Below are positions 47,590 to 58,114 of a stretch of DNA of 64,000 nt, one piece after another. The stretch spans positions 32,533,339 to 32,597,338 of the forward strand of contig CM049316.1 of the NCBI GenBank assembly GCA_026874595.1, given 5' to 3'. How positions within the stretch are numbered: the first letter of the stretch is position 1; each line of letters starts with the position of its first letter. Made by a program: the position numbers and the translations under genes. Source of the DNA: Sipunculus nudus (lineage: Eukaryota; Annelida; Sipuncula; Golfingiida; Sipunculidae). Under the pieces are notes generated by a model that saw nothing but the letters and a program-made list of their open reading frames with translations, did no database searches and had not been told where the DNA came from.

Positions 47590-47760
47590 CCGAACCGGCC
47601 TTTTCAACCTTCTTTCAATGGAGATTAAACGAGATTAACGCTACCTATTGGCCTAAAAGACAAGGGCCTATAAACTCATTTGCATTATCACGGGACGCGA
47701 AAGAGCACTTATTCCGAATATTGCGACAACAGTTGCATGCATAACAGTGAGCCATTAATA
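47590..47760. promoter_or_regulatory. Promoter-like GC-richer patch (weak)
   Basis: In a locally CpG-containing stretch, CTATTGGCC (inverted CCAAT box, about 47644), CCTATAAAC (TATA-like, about 47668) and ATTTGCAT (octamer, POU-type site, about 47678) fall within 45 bp. No transcript or downstream exon could be attached, so this is only a candidate. Confidence 0.2.
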
Positions 47761-47969
47761 ATACATGCAGGCGGTTTTTCTTCTGAATATTGCCGATAGT
47801 TGTACATATATGTTAGCATAAGTAAGCGCCACAGAATACTATTATGCAAATTATTTCTTCATAATCTTCAAATATAGCTGACATGATGAATGACGAAGAA
47901 ACCGTGTCTCGTCTCACTGCCCCGTCAGGGATTTACAGGCGCCACATGTGACTACCGCCTAGATTTAAA

Positions 47970-50900
47970 ACAAGGGACCCATGGGTCACGGCGCTCAGCT
48001 GATCGTGATTGGACCATAAATGTTTCTCCACTGTGATACTATATCGAGTCGATAAAGCTTATGAATATCATGGACATGTTTGGCTATTATAAAGGAATGT
48101 AATGTAATATGTGAGTAAATGATAAATGAAATAACCTGACTGATGGATTAATAGAGTCATATATAGTGGTTTATTTTTTATTTATTAAAGAGGTGTAGAA
48201 AATTGTGATATATTTGAGCAAATATGAATGCAATGACAGCAGGAATAAGCAGTAGTAGAATGATGATAAGGCTATTTGTTGAAGGATCTAAAGTGTATGG
48301 TAGTCTGCAAGCTTTCAATTTGACAGATATGATGTTATGATTAACTATGCTGATGAAGTGATTTATGAATTTGTGACTGTATGACACAATATCTCTTTAG
48401 TCTTGACAAGGTACATTATTGTGATGCCCACTATGTCTACATATTACACAATATTGACATAATTTCTGGCATGTACATAGGTACCTATGGAAGAATAGTT
48501 ATACAAAATATTAAAGTATGAATATATCTGATTAATCTTGTTCTTGCTTACTGAGGCTGACTTTGGGATGGGGTTCGGAGAAGGGAAAAGTGAGGGCAGC
48601 ACGAAGGTGGATATAGAAATATTCTATTGTAATGTTTTTCATTTATATAAGAATATGAAAAGCTAAGAGGAAAGGGGCCCTCCTACTTGGTTATAGTAAA
48701 GTTCTAAATATATGATTGCAAACTAATACTCTGACAAGACTGTCATGAAGAAAAACAGTAAAAGTTTTGAGAAACTGTAATGTATGAAAATTTACAGATG
48801 GAAAATTTACAGATGGACAGGCAAGTGGACAGAATGGTCTAATACCTTTATTTCACTTTCAAGGGAATAATGCATTTAAGTTTATATATAAGCCTATTTT
48901 TTTAAGCATATCCACTTTTTCCATTAAGAAGTTTTTATCTGAATCATTTTTTTTATATACAGGTTTTATAAATTTTAAATGAAAAAACCTGAAAATATAA
49001 GTTAAAATATTAGAATTGTTGCAAAAGTTGCAATCATTATATATACAGAGTAAAAAACTGAAACTATAATTTAAAATATTAGAATTGTTGCAAAAGTTGC
49101 AATCATCATATATTCAGAGTGTAGCTCATATTGGGTCATATTATGCATACACATATATTTTATTATTTTTAAATCATAAATGTTTAAACTGAATTTAAAA
49201 GAAAATAATGCCACAACATGGCATCTACAAGAATATTCCTTGAATCACTATTAAAAAGTTTTGCACATTGGAGTTTTCAGTACCTGCTTAATTTTATTCA
49301 CAAAAATAAAATAAAATATTCAGTAAATTTGATAAAATAAAACATCTTTTCAAATAAAGTATACATACTGTTGGTTGAATGAGAAACAAACAATATCATT
49401 GTGCTAATTACTATCCAAGTTTTAATTAATTACTGAAATTAATAGTCAATTTCACACCTGGTGAAGTTTTACTCCTCTGAAGTAAGGAATTACTTATCTC
49501 ATGAACATCCACACTTTCATAGCAATACACCACTTTGTGGACACAATTAAATGTACACTTTAATCATTGTAACCCTGGTGGTACAATACAAAATCTAAAA
49601 TGTAGCATAGCCTAGAATAAGAATGAATCACATACAGAAAATAATAACATTCATCTAGTTTATGAACCATCTGGGGGGGGGGGAAGGAGTGCAGAGCAGA
49701 GGGGAAGCCTGCGCTGGTAGTGGCCAAGCTGACCAAAGGCAAGCTGCCTGGGGTGGGTTACATAATGCAAGTGAAGGCTGTACTACTAGGTGGGCTAGAT
49801 GTAAACAACACTTGCATGGTGTATGAAAACATGAATAAAAGCTATTCTTTCCAATCAATTTCTTTGAAATTTCAGATTTTAATAGATTAAATCCTTATGT
49901 ATATATGCTGTGAAAATTAAATCAACAGTGCCAAAGTTGGACAAAATTTAAGGTATTGATTTTTTATTTATGCTAATAACTTGACAAATTTGCAAAATTC
50001 AGATCTAATTTTGGGTAAACAATTGAATCTTGATAAAATAAAGTTATATTCCTGAAAAAAAGTCTCTAGGTTCAGCAATTCTCATGTGAGTAAATATATT
50101 TCCTGATTTTTTAACAAATTGCATTATGTTTTTGGCCCATAACTTCAAAATAATATCCAATACTAACCTAATTCTTGGTATGTTCATAGAAAATGTATTA
50201 AAGAATGTGAATCCTAAATACGATCAAAAACAGATCAGTGGTTTTGATATTAGGCAGCCCTGAAGTGTAACAATGGCTTTTTATCGAAAACAGAGTTTTT
50301 TTTCCCTTAATATCTCAAAGTCCTGAACAAAGTCCTAATGACCCAATTTTCGGTATGGTAGGAGATTTTGGGGACATCTAAAATTATGTCAAAAGCCTGG
50401 GGAGCATAGAGATGTGCACTGAATGACCTACAGTCATCAAAGTGGACTGCTTGACAATGTAAGGGAATACAACAAGAGCCTCCAAAAAAATTCAATAACT
50501 AGCCTAATTTTGCAGCTTTTATTTTCAAATTTCAGATTTTAACAGATTAAATCCTTATGTATACATGGTGTGAAAATTAAATCCACAGTACTTACAGGAA
50601 AAAAACGTGCCATGGCCAAAGTTGGGCAAAATTTAAGGTACCAATTTTATATTTTTGCCAATATTTAAAAAAATTTAACAAATTTTGATCTAATTTTTGG
50701 TATACAATTAAATTTTGATTAATATAAGTTGTATTACTGGAAAAAAGTCCCTACCTTTAACACTTTTGGTCTTAAGTGACCAAATATCTTCCTGATTTTT
50801 TTACAAAGTCCATTATGTTTGGGCCCATAACTTTTTTATATTATACAATACTGACTTAATATCTGGCATGTACATAGGAACTATATAGAGGAACATTTAT

Positions 50901-51222
50901 GGTAAATATGAAGAAAACCAGATGAGTGGTTTTGATTTTAGGCAGTCCTGAAGTGTGAAAATAGATTTTTAATAAAAAATTGAGGTTTTTCCTTTATATC
51001 TCAGGGGAACGAAGTCCTATTGACCCAATTTTTGGCATGGTAGGAGATTATGGGGACATGTAACTGTATGCCAAAATTCAGATTCGTAGGTCCAACGGTG
51101 TCGAAACGTGCCAGTCTTACGGACGGACATCCAGACGGACAGACGGACGGACGGACAGACAGACGGACGACGGACAATGGACCATGACTATAGCTCAGAT
51201 GACTTATAGTCAGCTGAGCTAA
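47970..51222 (+). mobile_element. Full-length family I element, copy C (3.25 kb)
   Basis: The 5' end ACAAGGGACCCATGGGTCAC with GGCGCTCAGCTGA lies at 47970-48003. The terminal hairpin is at 51191-51221 (TAGCTCAGATGACT, TAT, AGTCAGCTGAGCTA), followed by AA. The hairpin's last arm TCAGCTGAGC is the inverse of the subterminal GCTCAGCTGA. GACGGACAGACGGACGG (about 51120-51170) precedes the hairpin. The first 640 bp are unlike copy B; from 48615 the body matches A and B. No long coding frame. Confidence 0.75.
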
Positions 51223-51579
51223 AAATGTAAAAACTTTATGTGTACGGTCCAGTTTCATTTTTTTCTCTGGTCAAGTGATGGTTTACATTTTCTGTGAACG
51301 TGGTGTGATCGGATGTTATAACTGATAGCCGATGTATCGGGTGTTACAACTAACAGCCGATGTATAGCCCGGCACATGTCGGTCACGGCTGATTAATTCT
51401 TTGTTAGGCTCGGGTCAGGCGGAGCATGTTTGTTCCAGATTGACCCGATTGACCGCGGTACAGGGGCACCGTGTGATAAGCATCAAAGCCGAACCACCTG
51501 TGTACATCGGGCTCATCTTCCTTGCGCACATGGAGGTATTATAAACATAATTTCCTAAAATTTTCTTTGTCTTTCCACA
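51223..51579. other. GC-richer segment with a ~29 bp duplicated motif
   Basis: GTTATAACTGATAGCCGATG and GTTACAACTAACAGCCGATG follow each other (about 51313-51367). The rest is CpG-containing but has no open frame or recognised family. Confidence 0.4.
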
Positions 51580-51665
51580 AATTCAAATACCCCACAATAT
51601 GCGTTTTGTATAAAAACCACGAAATTTTAGGCCCACGATAATATCTGAATCTACAGTAATCAGAA
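51580..51665 (-). mobile_element. MITE fragment ending in TACTGTAGATTCAGATATTA
   Basis: On the minus strand it begins TTACTGTAGATTCAG and carries TTTCGTGGTTTTTATACAAA. It is the relative of 47045-47140. Confidence 0.55.
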
Positions 51666-52204
51666 CCACTGGTCACCATATAGATAACATCTAGTCCAAG
51701 CACACCAGGCCAGCAGGGCAACTCCAGGCATACTGGATACTATAACCATACACACATCCTAGAAAGTCACTGGACCAGAACAAGTTAGCTCAGTATCATC
51801 TGATCACAAGCTTTATGGCACAGCAGGAAATGGGAAGTCATAGAAAGCAATATATATTACTCGTATTCTATTATCATTACTATTACAGCTCAGTTTTATA
51901 TCTATTATATTACTATTACTTTGAAAATCTGAAAATTTCTTTTACTATATATCATATGAGTATCCCATCTCTGGTGTGCTAAATTTGTTGATACAAACAA
52001 TTCAGGAACAGTGATTAAGAAGCAGCCAAGCTGTTATCATGTTCCTTGTGTCACCTATGAGAGGCATTTGTGTTTGATTTTAACCAAATACTGCATGTCT
52101 GATCTTCACACTGATCTTGAGCTACTTCCAATGAGCAACACTTAGGAAAATATGAAATCTGGAACATTTATTATTCATCAATTCAGATCAATTCAGTGGA
52201 GCCT

Positions 52205-52280
52205 GTAAACTTCAATTCAATTCAATTCCAATTCATTCAGTTTTCCCTTCAATTCCAATTCAATTCAGAATTGAGCCCAG
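52205..52280 (-). repeat. (GAATT)n microsatellite repeat, inverted copy
   Basis: Inverse of the 46013-46165 arrangement, including the AGACCTGGGCTCAATTC lead. Confidence 0.85.
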
Positions 52281-52439
52281 GTCTGGTTCAGAATGACTGT
52301 GACCATATCAATTATATTACTGTTATTAGTTTATCAGGGTTTTTTTTAGGACGTACGTGATTATGAATGTCCCATTGTCATGAACTGTTGAATAAGTTAT
52401 AGTGTTACCAGACTGACCAGTGTACACTTTAATTTACCC

Positions 52440-52945
52440 GTTATGCCCAACATCAATTGTAGACCGGATTCTAGACATGGGGACAAATTTGTGGACGACG
52501 AGATACTTATATAAATGACAACCCATGTCCACAGGTCGCACTCATTGTCCGGCACGGCCACCAGACCGTTCAGACCTGAATCCGTCCGTGTAACTAGCTA
52601 GGGAAGAAGGGCGATAATAGAGGCAACCTAAGACAGTTTAACTATGAGTTATAAGCCCTGAAGAACTGTTATTAAGAGCTGAGTGTTTCGATTATCTGTG
52701 TTTCTGTACGACAAATGACAAAGTGACGTAAGAGTTAACTTACCGTCCACGGAGCGTGTTTGTTGTACGTGCTGTACTCGTCAAACCCTGCCAGCTGTGG
52801 GCGTGGATAACGAACAGAGTGAGACGGGGATTTCCGTTCCAAGAGATCTCACGGGGACAACGCATTCAATTAGTTGAGGCCATTTTTATTCACATGTATG
52901 GCAGGATAACTCGTATCATCGATTTAAACGAATTAGGCTAGCTGT
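52440..52945 (+). other. GC-richer unexplained segment with promoter-like motifs
   Basis: TATATAAATG (about 52508) is followed about 30 bp later by CACTCATTG. TGACGTAA (CRE-like) lies near 52721. A 61-codon frame opens at 52756 (including RGFPFQEISRGQRIQLVEAI) and is not recognised. This could be the 5' region of an unseen gene or part of a retroelement LTR. Neither can be decided here. Confidence 0.25.
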
Positions 52946-53167
52946 TTGGATTTTTATAACAACCTATTTTAGAATTTATATATTTAAATAAATATTATTA
53001 ATATTATTATTATTATTATTTTTAATTTTATTATTAATATTATAATTTATATCATAAACATTAATATTATTAAGTGCTTTTTTTTCTCTCCACCGTGCAA
53101 GGTAGAATTAAAAAATTTTTGTGTACATATAGGAATTCATTTACAACAACTATATAGGAAAGCAAGG

Positions 53168-53169
<2 letters not shown>

Positions 53170-53222
<53 letters not shown>
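53170..53222. repeat. (AT)n microsatellite
   Basis: Uninterrupted AT tract of about 52 bp. Confidence 0.95.
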
Positions 53223-53223
<1 letters not shown>

Positions 53224-54114
53224 GACGGTTAACGTGACGGTTTTGAGATCCAAAACATTTCTTATAATACTATAACATCATGGCAAAGTGCTAAGACGAA
53301 ATCAGTGGTATGCACAATTACTGAAACAACAACCTTCCAGGGTAGCAGGTTCCGGTCCAGTTTTACTGTCTGGACTTTATTTGGTATTCTGAGCCAAGAG
53401 CTTACTGCACTAGTCTGATACCATGACTACCCATGATACCAATTAAGGCTCACTGATGAGGTGCCAGCCATTTAGGCCTACTGATAAGAACTTGACCAGA
53501 AAACAAGTGTTGTCTAAATCTTCCAGATCCTTCTTGTGCTAATTTAGGTTAGTTGTCATGTTCAAAAACCTGTTCAATATTTATTTGGAGAAAAATATAA
53601 ATTCACATGTAAACTTGTTTGCAAATATGAATGCAGTTTTATTGTCAGGTGTTACCCTGCAAATCATAAATATTTTTATCTTCAAATATATGTTTAACAC
53701 ATTAAAGTGAAATGCATTTCAATACAAAAACTGATAAACTTATAATTGTTTAAGGAACCTATATGTGTTTTTAATGCTACTATAGAGGTACATTAATGAA
53801 GATATTTTTGTAAAACAAAGCAATAATTTAGACTTACATTATAACTGGAAAGAATGAACACCAAATTCTGGTCACTTTAACTGCCAAAATACCTAGAGGG
53901 AGTGGAAATAAGCATTTCTTATTTCAACTCCCGGGATAGGAAATAAGGCCTGCCATACTGTATATCAAACACATTCAACAAAGACATCATGTGCGGGTAA
54001 TCAGACGTAACAGAGTTCTGTAAATGCTGTGTAGCAACAAATGACTAATAATTAATTAAATTATGCACATATGCAACTAGCCACCACCAGTCTCATGTTT
54101 TTGTTTCTGTGTGT

Positions 54115-54117
<3 letters not shown>
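53223..54117. other. No gene recognised
   Basis: AT-rich sequence. Nothing supportable on either strand. Confidence 0.4.

Positions 54118-54199
<82 letters not shown>
54118..54199. repeat. (AT)n microsatellite
   Basis: Uninterrupted AT tract of about 80 bp. Confidence 0.95.
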
Positions 54200-54200
<1 letters not shown>

Positions 54201-55774
54201 CTCTCTTCCACACAGCTAGTAAAGTTAACTGATACTCTGATGTCCAGCATGCTTTGACATATGGCAATGGAGAGATCTTATTTTCTTACGTATTCTTGGT
54301 TGCGAATAAGCACAGTGCAAATGTGACTTAGAGGGATCTTTTAATCTTTAAAAATATATAAAACAGCAACAGTGTACTTATGAATGTGTAAGGCAAAACA
54401 CTTGAAAACAGGTTCTCGGACACGATTGCAAAGAAATTATTGCGGGAGGGCGAATTATTTTACTTTTTTTTCTATAAATTTTCGAAAGAAATGCCCAAGT
54501 AGCTTGTGCTTAAAATCGAGATTTCCTCTGAAAGTCGAGATTTCTACTGATAAGTGGTGCGGGGATAAAGACGGATGCGGCGGCGCATGATAACTCGGTC
54601 TTCGTTGCTAAAAAGAGACAATTGCACAGGGGCATTTGCAAGAACTAGATTGGCAGTGTCCAGTAATTAGAGGAACAAATGGATATATTTGAGTAATAAT
54701 GCAATATAATGGCTCACTTCTGCCAAATATACCATATAAACCAAACATACAAACTTTCAATTGTCAAAGTAAAGAACATAGAAATTTAAATTTTAATATA
54801 TACCATGTGTATATTAAATATACCAATCACGGATATATCAAATTATTCATCGTAATGTGTCAGTATAACAACGGTCTATCTCTCTGACAAAGACTGTTAT
54901 TCAGTCAATTATTCTACCCAGCCATTTATTCCTTCAACCTATATCTAAAGCATGCATGTACACTAATTGTGGTCAAACATTTGCATGCAAACTTACATAA
55001 AATATGTAAAAACAAATAATGAACATATGTTCTTATTTAAGAACATGTAGGAACACATTATGTACATGTATGCTACATGATCTTGTCTCTCAGATCTTGT
55101 GCATTGCCGCACATGCAACATTTAATTCTAGACCAGTTATTCTAGTATAGAAAACCTGTATATTTATGCATATATAACATTAACAAACACACATGAAATC
55201 GTCGCAGGTACAAAATTCACAGAAAAAAGTATTACGGATGTACATTAAATAAGTACTTACTAGTACAAAGAGTTAAGGTCAGAGAGAATTAATTAATTAA
55301 GAAAACCCACTGTAAAATATAACATTACATAAACACGGTATTAAGCTTCGTATAACATAGTTGAAGGGGCCTAATCAGCTAACTGAACTTTTTTAAACTA
55401 AGGGTAATCCCTTGGAGCTTTTTATATAAATAGGCCAGAAAACGTGGATATCACCGCACACGGGAGACATCAACAAGGGCATCTGGCAGCAATAGCGTTT
55501 TGCAACAAGGGACCTTTCTACATGCGCATATATGCATCCATCTTAGCTTAAGTTACATGTTTTCCCTTTCGTCAACATTGCTGTGTTTACAATCATGTCG
55601 TTGATAAAAATGTTCATACATCCTTCACGAAGGCCTTATAAGAATTGTCCATAACCAAAATTACACTACGATCATTAATATATGAACAGAGAACCCCCCT
55701 CCCCCCCCGTTTTCTTGCACGAGTAGCATTTGTTAAAATAAAGTGTTTCTGTGCATGTAACATTAAAGAACTAA
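54200..55774. other. No gene recognised
   Basis: Mostly AT-rich. Small open frames (for example 54384-54590) show no family features. Confidence 0.4.
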
Positions 55775-55779
55775 TTTTA

Positions 55780-57669
55780 CACTGGCGGATCCAGAGGGGG
55801 AGCTTTGGGGGCTGAAGCCCCCCCCCCCCAACCAAGCTGTAAACATTGTAATCGTTTTTTATTAGAGAAGAATTTACCTAACATTATTTTCAGTTGCCGT
55901 CATACAAATATCACCCTTTCAACTGAAAGAGAGGAGTTGAAAACCCAAGGAATCGTTGGAGAGACGCATGTCTACACCAGGATAAGTCTGTCCTTCAATC
56001 CGTCCGTACGTCCCGCACCATCACTGATGCCATACTTTCCTAGTTAAACATATGTTAGGCAGAGGAAATTTACTGCCACTTCATAAATAACATGTATGGG
56101 GGACCGGGATTTTGGCTGTATAAATCAGTTGGAATTCTCAGTGGGGAATCTGTTTTGAAATTATTTATCCTTGTCGCTCTTAAAAAGAAAACATGTAATT
56201 AACGGTACAAGAAACTTTAGTAAACTGACAATGTTTAATACCTATAGCATCAGTTTGTGGAAGATTTATTATCGATAACAAATGTATAAATTACCAAATA
56301 TGTCAAGGATAATGCATACATATGCGAACGAAAGAAATGCATTTTATAATTCAGACGTATATAATAAAGAGATTTGACGTTTGAATGTATCAAAGCAAGT
56401 TCTAGACTAATGAAGCTACTGCATACATGGAAAAGTAATTTAAGCTATACCAGTTATTCAAAATATACGCTGGTGAGTAATATCTTAAAAAGTAGTTGGA
56501 GAATAACATTCAATCATGAGTTATTCGTTTGCTTTTTATAATGATGTTTAACGCACTTAAATGTTTACATGTAGTTGTGTCTTTATTTTATGACTGATAA
56601 GGTATTTGAGATTAAATAATGAATTAAATGTTTACATCGTTGGGCACTTGTGCTGACATCTCATGTTCATCATATGATATCTTAAAAAGAGATTATTAAT
56701 ATACCAAAGTCTTATTTTTATTTATTAATCGGTTGATGGAAAAAATAATGTCCAGATCAATTTTTCTTTTGCTATGATTTCCCCATTCTAACTGTTGCTT
56801 CAGGGAAGTCTTTATTTGCGGAGTTAATTATACTTCTGCGAAGCAAGGTTTAGCATGTAATTATTGACGTTGGTTGATTCGTCTGTTAGCAGTTGTACCC
56901 AACAGTTATAGACGGTCTTATGAGGAGAGCCAGAAAAAAACAATTCAAAATAATTTAGGGTTTACCTGGATCAAAATAATATTTTTATTTAAAAGATGCT
57001 TTACTGTTGTGAAAAAAGGCGATAAAAAGACCGTTTTATTTTTAGGTTTTACGGGAACCTTTAATTGAATATAAATTTCCGAAAGGGGCGAGCAGACCGG
57101 TTATGCAAAATCGAGTTGGTGACCTTGCCCCACATTTCTCTTGAATTAATATAATCCTCGCGCTAATAAAAAAAATACATAATATGAATTGTCTGACTTT
57201 AAAGTCTGCATTTACGTTTTGTTTCAACTTTGTTCATGAGTTTCTAGTTGTAAACTACTATGTCTCGGGAAACATTATAAGTTGCACATCTGTACCCATT
57301 TTCAATTGACAATTTCACAACTGTCAGATCGTATATGAAGTGGAAAAATGCAAAAGGTATATTTTGATATGTATAGCCATGGAGTCATGTTTTGTTAGTT
57401 TCCAGTCAGCAAATTATTTAATGTTAGGTTGAAACTACGACTGCATGTTTACAAGAGATTGAATGTATAACTGGCCATCTAATACATCTTTCTCTCATCC
57501 ATCAATAACAGTTGATTTTTTAAAATCATTATTCTGTAGCATAAGTTAAGTTTTTCGTTTTTAAAACGGCAAAGAATTCTGTTTCTATAGGTATCAAGTG
57601 ACTTAAATTCAAATAACGTATCCAACAATTTATCCATTATAACCTTTTGGACATTAGAAGTTTACACTG

Positions 57670-57723
<54 letters not shown>

Positions 57724-57744
57724 ATATAAAATATATGTATATTA

Positions 57745-57781
<37 letters not shown>

Positions 57782-57814
57782 TAATTAGATAAATGTAAAA
57801 GGCAAGTGGCTGCA

Positions 57815-57860
<46 letters not shown>

Positions 57861-57924
57861 TTTGCAAAGTATCTGCTAGCCCCCCCCCCCCCTCCCCACT
57901 TGCAAAATCCTGGATCCGCCCCTG
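55780..57924. mobile_element. ~2.1 kb DNA transposon, GGCGGATCC termini
   Basis: The left end CACTGGCGGATCCAG and right end CTGGATCCGCCCCTG match the termini of the 3206-3410 element. The 5 bp TTTTA is present on both sides (55775-55779 and 57925-57929), the same duplication length as that copy. A C-run (55818-55829) and another near the right end (57880-57892) are typical of this family. The interior has no recognisable transposase. It contains (AT)n tracts at 57672-57716, about 57745-57770 and 57819-57857. The right end lies 190 bp beyond the stop codon of the TIR gene. Confidence 0.55.
57672..57857. repeat. Cluster of (AT)n and (AG)n tracts
   Basis: Three AT tracts and a short AGAGAGAGAG run, within the right end of the transposon at 55780-57924. 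Confidence 0.9.
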
Positions 57925-58114
57925 TTTTACATATAAAAATAGTATTTATGTCCATTAAAAATGTAAATATACAGTACTTACGTATATATGACATTTTACA
58001 GTAAATTCTTATACCTGTCACATTAAAAATATCTATAATATGTTGCAATAAAAATATATACAATATTCTTGAAGATAGAAAAAAAATGAATTTTCTTTTG
58101 GCATTTAACCTCAC

